Assembly: GCF_030694575.1 (NCBI RefSeq)
Contig: NZ_JAUYUS010000100.1
Location: 1-64,000 of the forward strand
From: Parvibaculum sp.
GTDB taxonomy: Bacteria > Pseudomonadota > Alphaproteobacteria > Parvibaculales > Parvibaculaceae
Direction: 5' to 3'
Length of the DNA stretch: 64,000 bases
How positions within the stretch are numbered: the first letter of the stretch is position 1; each line of letters begins with the position of its first letter. The notes beneath the pieces are model-generated. The model worked only from the letters and a program-made list of their open reading frames with translations. It was not told the DNA's origin and made no database searches. This document shows positions 51,728-59,795 of this stretch, in pieces. A program made the translations under genes and the position numbers.

Positions 51728-52183
51728 CTAGCCTTTCTCCCGAGCCGCCTTCAGCAGCGGCTCGTTGCTGAGAACGGTCATGTCGCCACTCGCCTTCGCA
51801 GCGAGCTTTCCATCCGGCGTCGTGAACGTCACGTCGACATGCACGCTTTTCTTCGCGCGGTTGACGACCCTGCCCTCGATTTTCACGGGCCCCGCCGCAA
51901 TCGGCCGGAAGAACCGAATTTGCATGTCGCTGGTTCGGAGACTCTCATGATCTTCCAGCACCGTCATTGCCGTGAAAGTGAACACCTGGTCCGCCAGCAC
52001 ACCGACATAGCCGCCGAACAACACATTGGCCGGATTGAGCATGTCGGGATCGAGTTCCCATTCCTTCCGCACATACCCGGGCGACCATTCCGCGATGCGG
52101 CCGATATTGAGCCGTTGCACGACCTTCGGCAGTTCCGACGATCCGTCGATATTCCGATCGATTTGCTCCGCCCACCATCCCAT
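51728..52183 (-). CDS. hot-dog thioesterase (PaaI-like)
   Basis: A 151-residue single hot-dog protein: NPANVLFGGYVGVLADQVFT has the family Asn-x-x-x-x-x-x-Gly-Gly loop, then LRTSDMQIRFFRPIAAGPVK and VTFTTPDGKLAAKASGDMTV. It probably hydrolyses acyl-CoA thioesters. The start is the ATG at 52183 after a GGGGGGCAGG ribosome site; Met codons up to 54 bases earlier are less likely. Confidence 0.8.
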   Translation of the reverse strand: MGWWAEQIDRNIDGSSELPKVVQRLNIGRIAEWSPGYVRKEWELDPDMLNPANVLFGGYVGVLADQVFTFTAMTVLEDHESLRTSDMQIRFFRPIAAGPVKIEGRVVNRAKKSVHVDVTFTTPDGKLAAKASGDMTVLSNEPLLKAAREKG

Positions 52184-52270
52184 AGCCTGCCCCCCCATCA
52201 TCTGGTACGACAGAAAAACACCGCCGCAATCCGACAAAAATAAGGCGGGAGATAAAGACTGGACCTGCCC

Positions 52271-53185
52271 ATGCTCCCCATCCTGAACGCCCTCGTCCCC
52301 GTCTTCCTCGTCATCGCGCTCGGCTTCGTCATCCGCCGCAAGGATTTCCCGGGCGAGGCGCTCTGGGCGCCGCTCGACCAGATCAACTACTACGTCCTCT
52401 TTCCGGCGCTGCTCTGCTACACGCTCGCCGTCGCCGACATCGCGCTTGGCGAAGTCGGCGCGATGGCTGCCGCGCTCGCCGCCGGCATGATGGCGATGGT
52501 TGTCGTGCTGATGCTCTCGAAGCGCTTCCTCCCCATGACCGGCCCGGAATTCTCGAGCGTCTTCCAGGGCGCCGCGCGCTGGAACAGCTTTGTGGCGCTT
52601 GCCGCCATCGCCTCGCTATGGGGAAAGCCGGGCCTCACGCTCGCCGCCGTCGCGGTCGCGGTGATGGTGCCCATCGCCAACATCGTCTCCGTCACCGTGC
52701 TGACGCGCTATGCGGGCGCGACGCCCGCCGGCCCCGCCACGGTCGCGAAGCTCCTCTCGCGAAATCCGCTGATCCTCGCCTGCGCGGCGGGCATCGCGCT
52801 CAACCTCACCGGCATCGGCCTCCCCGGTCCGCTCGCCACCACCTTCAAGATCGTCGGCGACGCCTCGCTCACCCTCGGCCTCCTCGCCGTCGGCGCCGGC
52901 CTTCAGATCGTGAACGTGCTCGAAAAGAAATGGATCGTGCTCTACACGAGCTTCCTGAAGCTCATCGCGATGCCTTTCATCATGATGGGCTTCTGCCTCG
53001 TCTTCGGCGTCGAAGGCTTGCCCCGCCTCGTCGTCCTCATCTGCGCCGCCGTCCCCGGCGCCACATCCTCCTACATGCTCGCCCGCCAGCTCGGCGGCGA
53101 CATGCACCTGATGGCGAGCCTCATCACCGGCGGCACTATCCTCGCCGTCGTCACGATGCCGCTGATGTTGTGGTTGCTGGGGTAG
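52271..53185 (+). CDS. AEC family transporter
   Basis: A 304-residue inner-membrane transporter with ten predicted TM helices in two halves, as in the auxin efflux carrier family. The N-terminal half starts MLPILNALVPVFLVIALGFV, and LSRNPLILACAAGIALNLTG, then LPGPLATTFKIVGDASLTLG mark the second half. Substrates in bacteria are organic acids or unknown. It converges with the acyl-CoA dehydrogenase gene, which ends 1 base beyond. Confidence 0.88.
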   Translation: MLPILNALVPVFLVIALGFVIRRKDFPGEALWAPLDQINYYVLFPALLCYTLAVADIALGEVGAMAAALAAGMMAMVVVLMLSKRFLPMTGPEFSSVFQGAARWNSFVALAAIASLWGKPGLTLAAVAVAVMVPIANIVSVTVLTRYAGATPAGPATVAKLLSRNPLILACAAGIALNLTGIGLPGPLATTFKIVGDASLTLGLLAVGAGLQIVNVLEKKWIVLYTSFLKLIAMPFIMMGFCLVFGVEGLPRLVVLICAAVPGATSSYMLARQLGGDMHLMASLITGGTILAVVTMPLMLWLLG

Positions 53186-54895
53186 CTAGGCCACCCGCGC
53201 CCGCTCCACGATCGCGGCAATATCCGCCCCCGCCGGCAGCGTCCCGTACAAATCCCCCCAGTCGCGCCCGAGCCTCGTCTGGCAATAGGCATCCGACACG
53301 AACGACGGCGCGTGCTGCAGCAGCACCGAACCCGCCGCCACTTTCGCCATCTGCTCCACCACCTGCCTTGAGCGCCCCTCCAGCGAGCCGAAATCCGCGA
53401 ACGCCTCCTTCAGCGCGTCGAGTGCGCCGTCATAAGCCGCATTCGCGCCCTTCGCCTTGTCGAGTTCCGCGAACACGACATCGAGCGCCTGCGGCTCGCG
53501 CATCAGCGCGCGCAGCACGTCGAGGCACATGACGTTCCCCGACCCCTCCCAGATCGCGTTCACCGGCATCTCGCGATAGATGCGCCCCGCAATGCCCTCC
53601 TCGACATAGCCATTGCCGCCGAGACACTCCATCGCCTCATAGGCGAGGTTCGGCGCGCGCTTGCAGACCCAGTATTTCGCCACCGGCGTCATGATCCGCC
53701 GGAACGCCGCCTCTGCCTCGTCCTCATGCGCCCGGTCGAACGCGCGTGCCACGCGGAAGGAAAGCGCCGTCGCCGCTTCGGTCTCCAGCGCAAGATCGGC
53801 CAGCACATTCGCCATCAGCGGCTGGTCGATCAATTTCTTCTGGAACACGGTGCGATACGAACAATGATGCACGGCCTGCGATACCGCCTGCCGCATCATC
53901 CCCGCCGTCGCCACCGCGCAGTCGAGCCGCGTATAGGTCGCCATCTCGATGATGTTGCGCACGCCCCGCCCCTCCTCGCCGATCAGCCAGCCGCTCGCCG
54001 CCTGGAACTCGACCTCGGAAGAGGCATTCGACTTGTTCCCCACCTTGTCCTTCAGCCGCTGGATGCGGATCGCGTTCGGCTCGCCGTCCGGCGTGAAGCG
54101 CGGCATCAGGAAACAGGAAATGCCCCCACCTTTTCCATTCAAGGAGGGCGCCTGCGCCAGCACCAGAAACGCGTCGCACATCGGCGCCGAGAAAAACCAT
54201 TTATGCCCAGTGATGCGATACTCCGCCCCCGGCCCGCCGCCATTGACCGGCACAGCCTCTGTCGTATTGGCGCGCACATCCGTCCCGCCCTGCTTCTCCG
54301 TCATCCCCATGCCGAGCGTCACGCCGCGCTTTTCCGCCGCCGGTATAAACCGCTCGTCATACTCGCGAGAGAGAATCCGCGGAATCCATTCCTTCGCCAG
54401 CGATGGCTGGAACAGCAGCGCCGGCACGGCGGCATTCGTCATGGTGATCGGGCAGCCATGCCCCGCCTCCACCTGCGTCATCATGTAGGTGCCGGCAAGC
54501 CGCGCCACGACGGCGCCCGGCTTCGGCTTCGCGGCGAGCCCGTCCTTGAGGTGGTCCCAAGGGGAGCCATGCAGCCCCTGAGCGACCGAAATCGCCATCA
54601 GCTTGTGATAGGACGGATGAAACTCCACCCGGTCCGCCCGGTGCCCGAACCGGTCGAAGCTCTTCAGCACCGGCAGATAGGCATTCGCCTGCCGCCCGAG
54701 ATCGATCGTCTCTGCGCTCCCCACAATCTTCCCGAATGCCGTCAGCGACGCCTCCGCATCGCCCGCCCCCTCGCGCTTCACGGTCTCGCGCAGCGCCTTG
54801 TCGGCGGTAAAGAGGTTCACATCCTCCAGCGGCGGCGGCTGGTTGAACACCTCATGGGTCGCGAAATCCGCAGGCGTTTCCACATGCTTGTCCAT
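53186..54895 (-). CDS. AidB-like acyl-CoA dehydrogenase
   Basis: A 569-residue flavoenzyme, longer than ordinary acyl-CoA dehydrogenases and of AidB type. The N-terminal ATHEVFNQPPPLEDVNLFTA is characteristic of AidB. GMGMTEKQGGTDVRANTTEA and YRITGHKWFFSAPMCDAFLV form the FAD-binding beta domain. ECLGGNGYVEEGIAGRIYRE and NAIWEGSGNVMCLDVLRALM contain the catalytic region near Glu. In Escherichia, AidB is induced by alkylation; the substrate here is unknown. Confidence 0.88.
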   Translation of the reverse strand: MDKHVETPADFATHEVFNQPPPLEDVNLFTADKALRETVKREGAGDAEASLTAFGKIVGSAETIDLGRQANAYLPVLKSFDRFGHRADRVEFHPSYHKLMAISVAQGLHGSPWDHLKDGLAAKPKPGAVVARLAGTYMMTQVEAGHGCPITMTNAAVPALLFQPSLAKEWIPRILSREYDERFIPAAEKRGVTLGMGMTEKQGGTDVRANTTEAVPVNGGGPGAEYRITGHKWFFSAPMCDAFLVLAQAPSLNGKGGGISCFLMPRFTPDGEPNAIRIQRLKDKVGNKSNASSEVEFQAASGWLIGEEGRGVRNIIEMATYTRLDCAVATAGMMRQAVSQAVHHCSYRTVFQKKLIDQPLMANVLADLALETEAATALSFRVARAFDRAHEDEAEAAFRRIMTPVAKYWVCKRAPNLAYEAMECLGGNGYVEEGIAGRIYREMPVNAIWEGSGNVMCLDVLRALMREPQALDVVFAELDKAKGANAAYDGALDALKEAFADFGSLEGRSRQVVEQMAKVAAGSVLLQHAPSFVSDAYCQTRLGRDWGDLYGTLPAGADIAAIVERARVA

Positions 54896-55008
54896 CGGGC
54901 GCTCCTCTTCTTGCGAAAGGTCGTTAACCGAAGCCTATCACCCGCCCTCCGGCCCGGCCAATTCCACCTTGCCGCACTCCGGAATCGGCCCTATACAATG
55001 CGGCTTTA

Positions 55009-55992
55009 ATGACCAGCGCTGAAAAACAGCTCCCGCCCCTCTTCCCGCACCGGCATCTGCTGGGAATAGAGGGCCTTTCCCCCGACGACATCACAAGCCT
55101 TCTCGATCTCGCCGATACCTATGTCGAGCAGAACCGCCAGGTCGACAAGAAGGGCTCCGTCCTTCGCGGCCGCACCCAGATCAATCTCTTCTTCGAGGCC
55201 TCCACCCGCACGCAAAGCTCCTTCGAGCTGGCGGGCAAGCGCCTCGGCGCCGACGTCATGAACATGTCGGTCTCCTCCTCCTCCGTAAAGAAGGGCGAGA
55301 CGCTGATCGACACGGCGGTGACGCTGAACGCGATGCACCCCGACCTCATCATCATTCGTCACCAGAATTCCGGCGCGGTTGAGCTTCTCTCGCAGAAAGT
55401 CTCCTGCTCGGTCATCAATGCGGGCGACGGCGCGCATGAGCATCCGACCCAGGCATTGCTCGACGCACTCACCATCCGCCGCCGCAAGGGCCGCCTTCAG
55501 GGGCTCACCGTCGCCATCTGCGGCGACATCCTCCACAGCCGCGTCGCCCGCTCCAACATCCTGCTGCTGAACGCGATGGGCGCCCGCGTCCGCGTCGTCG
55601 CGCCGCCGACGCTCCTCCCCGCCGGCGTGGAGCGCCTCGGCGTCGAAGTCTTCCACGACATGATGAAGGGCCTCGAAGGCGTCGACATCGTGATGATGCT
55701 CCGCCTCCAGCTCGAGCGCATGGCCGGCTCCTACGTGCCCAGCCAGCGCGAATATTTCCACTTCTACGGCCTCGACTACGCCAAGCTCGCCGTCGCGAAG
55801 CCGGATGCGCTCGTCATGCACCCGGGCCCGATGAACCGCGGCGTCGAGATCGACAGCGCCGTCGCCGACGACATCGACCGCAGCCTCATCCGTGAACAGG
55901 TGGAAATGGGCGTCGCCGTCCGCATGGCCGTGCTCGACGCCCTCTCGCGCAACCTGCCGAATGAGTTGCCTCTCGCCGGAGGCCGCTCATGA
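55009..55992 (+). CDS. pyrB: aspartate carbamoyltransferase catalytic subunit
   Basis: A 327-residue ATCase. The carbamoyl phosphate motif is [11 protein letters not shown] (STRT), then [32 protein letters not shown] and HPTQALLD. The Asp-binding loop LQLERM is present. It makes carbamoyl aspartate, step two of pyrimidine synthesis. It overlaps the downstream dihydroorotase-like gene by 4 bases, so the two are translated together. Confidence 0.95.
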   Translation: MTSAEKQLPPLFPHRHLLGIEGLSPDDITSLLDLADTYVEQNRQVDKKGSVLRGRTQINLFFEASTRTQSSFELAGKRLGADVMNMSVSSSSVKKGETLIDTAVTLNAMHPDLIIIRHQNSGAVELLSQKVSCSVINAGDGAHEHPTQALLDALTIRRRKGRLQGLTVAICGDILHSRVARSNILLLNAMGARVRVVAPPTLLPAGVERLGVEVFHDMMKGLEGVDIVMMLRLQLERMAGSYVPSQREYFHFYGLDYAKLAVAKPDALVMHPGPMNRGVEIDSAVADDIDRSLIREQVEMGVAVRMAVLDALSRNLPNELPLAGGRS

Positions 55993-57290
55993 GCCGCACC
56001 GCCTTCGTCAACGCCCGCCTCCTCGACCCCGCCAGCGGCTACGACGCCAAGGGCGGCCTTCTCGTCGAGGACGGCCGCATCGCCGATCTCGGCCCGCAAC
56101 TCTTCAATGACGGCCTGCCGGAAGGCGCCGAAGTCGTCGACTGCAACAACCGCGTCCTCGCGCCCGGCCTCATCGACTGCCGCGTCTTCACCGGCGAGCC
56201 CGGCGCCGAGCACCGCGAAACGCTCGCGCTCTCCAGCCAGGCGGCAGCGGCAGGCGGCGTCACCACCATGATCGTGATGCCGAACACCGATCCCGTCATC
56301 GACGACGTCGCACTGGTCGATTTCATCGAGCGCCGCGCCCGCGCGACGGGCGTCGTCAACGTCCACACCATGGCCGCGCTCACCAAGGGCCTCCACGGCG
56401 AACAGATGACCGAGATCGGCCTCCTGCGCGACGCCGGCGCGGTCGGCTTCACCGACGGCGTGAAATCCGTCGCCAACGCACAGGTCATGCGCCGCGCCCT
56501 GAGCTACGCCGCTCATTTCGGCGCCCTCGTCGTCCAGCACGCCGAAGAGCCGACGCTCGCCACCGGCGTCATGAACGAGAGCGAGCTCGCCGGCCGCCTC
56601 GGCCTCGCCGGCATCCCCGCTGTCTCCGAAACAATCATCATCGAACGCGACCTTCGCCTGCTCGAAACGACCGGAGGCCGCTATCACGTCTCGCAGGTCT
56701 CCTGCGAGGCATCGGTGGACATCATCCGCCGCGCCAAGACGCGCGGCCTCCCCGTCACCTGCGGCGTCTCCGCGGCCCATCTCCAGCTCAACGAAAACGA
56801 CGTCCAGAGCTACCGCACCTTCTTCAAGCTCTCGCCGCCGCTCCGCTCCGAGCAGGACCGCAAGGCGCTCGTCGCGGGTCTCGCCGACGGCACCATCGAC
56901 GTCGTCGTCTCCGGCCACGATCCGCAGGACCCGGAAGTGAAGCGCCGCCCCTTCGCCGAGGCGAATTTCGGCGCCATCGGCCTCGAAACGCTGCTGCCGG
57001 CCGGCCTCGCCCTCGTCCACAACGGCGACCTGCCGCTCGGCCGCTTCCTCGCCGCCCTCACCTGCATTCCCTCCGACCTGCTCGGCCTCGGTCGCGGCCG
57101 CCTCGCCACCGGCCTCCCCGCCGATCTCGTCCTCATCGATACGGACGTGCCTTGGCGCCTCGATCCCGCTAGGCTCAAATCGATCTCGAAGAACACACCC
57201 TTCGAGGACCGCCTCTTCCAGGGCCGCGCCTTGCGCACCATGGTAGGCGGCCGCATGGTCTATGTTCACGGGGAAGACGCAGACCGATAA
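55989..57290 (+). CDS. dihydroorotase-like protein lacking zinc ligands (PyrC-prime)
   Basis: A 433-residue amidohydrolase-fold protein of dihydroorotase type. The canonical Asp-x-His-x-His motif is changed to DCRVF (residues 63-67), so both His are missing. YHVSQVS lacks a further His, and the catalytic Asp segment is VSGHDPQ with Gly at the Asp position (G309). It is therefore probably inactive, like PyrC-prime of pseudomonads, which supports ATCase assembly. The ATGA overlap with pyrB fits that role. Confidence 0.88.
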   Translation: MSRTAFVNARLLDPASGYDAKGGLLVEDGRIADLGPQLFNDGLPEGAEVVDCNNRVLAPGLIDCRVFTGEPGAEHRETLALSSQAAAAGGVTTMIVMPNTDPVIDDVALVDFIERRARATGVVNVHTMAALTKGLHGEQMTEIGLLRDAGAVGFTDGVKSVANAQVMRRALSYAAHFGALVVQHAEEPTLATGVMNESELAGRLGLAGIPAVSETIIIERDLRLLETTGGRYHVSQVSCEASVDIIRRAKTRGLPVTCGVSAAHLQLNENDVQSYRTFFKLSPPLRSEQDRKALVAGLADGTIDVVVSGHDPQDPEVKRRPFAEANFGAIGLETLLPAGLALVHNGDLPLGRFLAALTCIPSDLLGLGRGRLATGLPADLVLIDTDVPWRLDPARLKSISKNTPFEDRLFQGRALRTMVGGRMVYVHGEDADR

Positions 57291-57346
57291 TCTGTCGAAC
57301 AATCTGAGGGATTGTTTGAAGGGGTACGGGGGAGGATACCAACACA

Positions 57347-57991
57347 ATGCCCGCTGAAATCGATTTCATGGCCGCCGCGCCGCTGCTGCTCGTCGCGCTC
57401 GCGCTCGGCTACTTGCTGGGCTCCATTCCCTTCGGCCTTCTGCTCACAAAGGCCGCCGGCCTCGGCGACATCCGCGACATCGGCTCGGGCAACATCGGCG
57501 CGACCAACGCGCTGCGCACCGGCAACCGCTGGGTCGCGATCGGCACGCTGATCGGCGACGCGGGCAAGGGCGCGGTCGCGGTTCTCGTTGCCGGCCTCCT
57601 CGCCGCCCGCACCGGCGTCGATCCCACATGGATGGTGAGCATCGCCGCGCTCGGTGCCTTCCTCGGTCACCTCTTTCCCGTCTGGCTCGGCTTCAAGGGC
57701 GGCAAGGGCGTCTCCACCTTCATCGGCATCCTGCTCGCGCTGCACTGGCCGGTCGGTCTTCTCTTCTGCGCCACCTGGGCGATCGTCGCCACCGTCTCGC
57801 GCTACTCCTCGCTCTCCGCGCTTGTCGCCGCGCTGCTCACGCCCGTCTATCTCGCCTGGCTCGACCAGTGGCATCTCGTCGGCCTCGGCGTTCTCCTCGT
57901 CATTCTCATCTACATCGCGCATCGCGATAATATCTCGCGGCTCCTCTCCGGCACCGAGTCGCGCATCGGGCAAAAGAAAACCGGGGCCTGA
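57347..57991 (+). CDS. plsY: glycerol-3-phosphate acyltransferase PlsY
   Basis: A 214-residue membrane enzyme with about five TM helices. The conserved loops are GYLLGSIPFGLLLTKAAG, IGSGNIGATNALRTGNR and GHLFPVWLGFKGGKGVSTF. It uses acyl-phosphate to acylate glycerol-3-phosphate in phospholipid synthesis. It has one base-perfect start at an ATG at 57347 and is followed by dprA 6 bases later, the common plsY-dprA pair. Confidence 0.93.
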   Translation: MPAEIDFMAAAPLLLVALALGYLLGSIPFGLLLTKAAGLGDIRDIGSGNIGATNALRTGNRWVAIGTLIGDAGKGAVAVLVAGLLAARTGVDPTWMVSIAALGAFLGHLFPVWLGFKGGKGVSTFIGILLALHWPVGLLFCATWAIVATVSRYSSLSALVAALLTPVYLAWLDQWHLVGLGVLLVILIYIAHRDNISRLLSGTESRIGQKKTGA

Positions 57992-57997
57992 CCGCGA

Positions 57998-59113
57998 ATG
58001 GCATCGCCGCTCTCGCCCGCCGAGCGGCTTGCCCGTCTCCGCCTCGCCCGCAGCGAGAATGTCGGCCCCGTCACGTTCCGCGATCTTCTCGGCCATTTCG
58101 GCAATGCCGTCGCCGCGCTCGACGCGCTGCCCGAACTCGCGTCGCGCGGCGGCGCGAAGCGGCGGATAGAAATCGCAACCGCCGCCGACGCCGAAGCCGA
58201 ATTCGCGAAGACGGAAAAATCCGGCGGCAGGCTTCTCGTCCTCGGCGACGAGGAGTTTCCTTTCAGGCTTGCCGCCGTCGATCCGCCCCCGCCGGTCATC
58301 TCGGTCGCGGGCGACGTCGCGCTCCTTGCGCGCAAATCCATCGCCATCGTCGGCTCGCGCAACGCTTCCGCCGCCGGCCGCCGCATCGCCGCCACCATGG
58401 CCGAAGCCCTGGCCGCCGAAGGCTTCGCCATCGTCTCCGGCCTCGCGCGCGGCATCGACACCGCAGCGCATCGCGCCTCGCTCGCCACCGGCACCGTCGC
58501 CGTCCTCGCCGGCGGCCTCGACATCGTCTACCCGGAAGAAAATCGGGACCTGCAAACCACGATCGCATCGCAAGGCGCGCTCGTCACCGAAATGCCGCCC
58601 GGCACCAGCCCGCAGGCACGTCATTTCCCGCGCCGCAATCGCCTGATCTCCGGTCTCTCTCTCGCCGTCGTCGTTGTGGAAGCCGCGCTGCGTTCCGGCT
58701 CGCTCATCACCGCGCGTTTCGCGCTGGAGCAGGGCCGCGATGTCTTCGCCGTGCCGGGCTCCCCGCTCGACCCGCGCGCGCAGGGCGCGAACCGCCTCAT
58801 CAAGGAAGGTGCGCCGCTCGTCGAAAATGCCGCCGATGTAATTGCCGCTCTCGCCGAACCTCCGGGCCGCCGCTTCGGGGAGCCGGAACCTCCCTCCTGG
58901 GCACCGCGCGCCGCGCCCGGCATCCCCGACGACGAAGATGCCCGCGCGCGCATCCTCTCCGCGCTCGGGCCGACGCCAACGCCGCTGGATGACATCGTGC
59001 GTCAGTCGGGCGCTTCCGTACCGCTGGTGCGGTCGGTCCTTCTGGAACTGGAGCTTGCCGGCCGTCTCCACCGCGATCCCGGCGACCGGGTCAGCCTCCT
59101 TCCGGAGGCGTGA
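57998..59113 (+). CDS. dprA: DNA-processing protein DprA
   Basis: A 371-residue DprA. The N-terminal SAM-like region is LARLRLARSENVGPVTFRDL, the Rossmann fold starts with VGSRNASAAGRRIA and continues with IVSGLARGIDTAAHRASLAT, and the C-terminal winged helix covers the last 60 residues (LDDIVRQSGASVPLVRSVLL). It loads RecA on single-stranded DNA taken up during transformation. It follows plsY at 6 bases. Confidence 0.93.
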   Translation: MASPLSPAERLARLRLARSENVGPVTFRDLLGHFGNAVAALDALPELASRGGAKRRIEIATAADAEAEFAKTEKSGGRLLVLGDEEFPFRLAAVDPPPPVISVAGDVALLARKSIAIVGSRNASAAGRRIAATMAEALAAEGFAIVSGLARGIDTAAHRASLATGTVAVLAGGLDIVYPEENRDLQTTIASQGALVTEMPPGTSPQARHFPRRNRLISGLSLAVVVVEAALRSGSLITARFALEQGRDVFAVPGSPLDPRAQGANRLIKEGAPLVENAADVIAALAEPPGRRFGEPEPPSWAPRAAPGIPDDEDARARILSALGPTPTPLDDIVRQSGASVPLVRSVLLELELAGRLHRDPGDRVSLLPEA

Positions 59114-59116
59114 CCC

Positions 59117-59404
59117 TCAGCGCTTGTCGGCGGTGCCCTTTTGCCCCGCGCCGGAGCGGCCAAGCGTCAGCAGCCGGGATTCCTCCGCTGCCACGCCTGT
59201 CAGGTAGGCGAGAAAGCTGAATCCCCTTGTTGCCGCCACCCGGCGCGCCGCGATCATCAGGTCGAGCAGATAGGCGGCCACCGCCTCGTCGTCTGCATCG
59301 GCCATCGGATCGGCCGGCTTCTGGTAATTTCTCAGCCTCAGGGGCTCCGCAGGCATGTCGCCGACTTGCGGCACGGTTTCGGCTCTCAGCAACGTCTTCC
59401 GCAT
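59117..59404 (-). CDS. small hypothetical protein
   Basis: A 95-residue protein with a helical core (DDEAVAAYLLDLMIAARRVA) and a basic, flexible C terminus (GRSGAGQKGTADKR). It converges with dprA with only 3 bases between. It resembles short uncharacterised proteins of alphaproteobacteria, but no family is certain. An AT-rich palindrome about 95 bases upstream may be in its promoter. Confidence 0.6.
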   Translation of the reverse strand: MRKTLLRAETVPQVGDMPAEPLRLRNYQKPADPMADADDEAVAAYLLDLMIAARRVAATRGFSFLAYLTGVAAEESRLLTLGRSGAGQKGTADKR

Positions 59405-59795
59405 TTTGACGATCCTGTGCTTCGTGCCCGCCGGCAGGCGAGCGATGCTGCCTCTCCCGGGTCGATCTACGCACGCCCAAGGAACTAGACCTTAAGTCTA
59501 TAATATATTATGGCAACCGGTTTGTGCCGAATAGCCGACTTGGTTCATCCCGGACGGAAAACCGGCCTCCAGCTCGAAAACCCCTTCATTTCCGCGATAT
59601 TTCCGCCGGATTTGACAGGCCCCGCCCTTTTCACCATGTTCAGCCGGCGGCTCAGGACGGCCGGATGCGGCGGCGCCTCTTGGCTTTTCCCGATTTTTCG
59701 GTGACAAGCGCGTCCGGTCTCTCTCGGGCCGGACCGTTTCCGCGCCCCGGTTCAGTCGCGTGCAGGCCACATTATAAGAGAGTTCAGCGGTTCCG
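59405..59795. other. intergenic region before topA
   Basis: About 390 bases with no convincing gene. It contains a striking AT-rich spot at 59488-59511 with AGAC/GTCT around CTTAAG and the perfect palindrome ATAATATATTAT (59500-59511). Promoters for topA (rightward) and the small hypothetical protein (leftward) should lie here. A minus-strand frame of 122 codons crosses it but lacks family features. Confidence 0.5.
59500..59511. promoter_or_regulatory. AT-rich palindrome
   Basis: ATAATATATTAT is a perfect 12-bp palindrome in a region otherwise above 60% GC. It lies 285 bases upstream of topA and 96 bases upstream of the divergent small gene. It offers TATAAT-like -10 hexamers on both strands and may be a divergent promoter core or operator. 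Confidence 0.4.
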
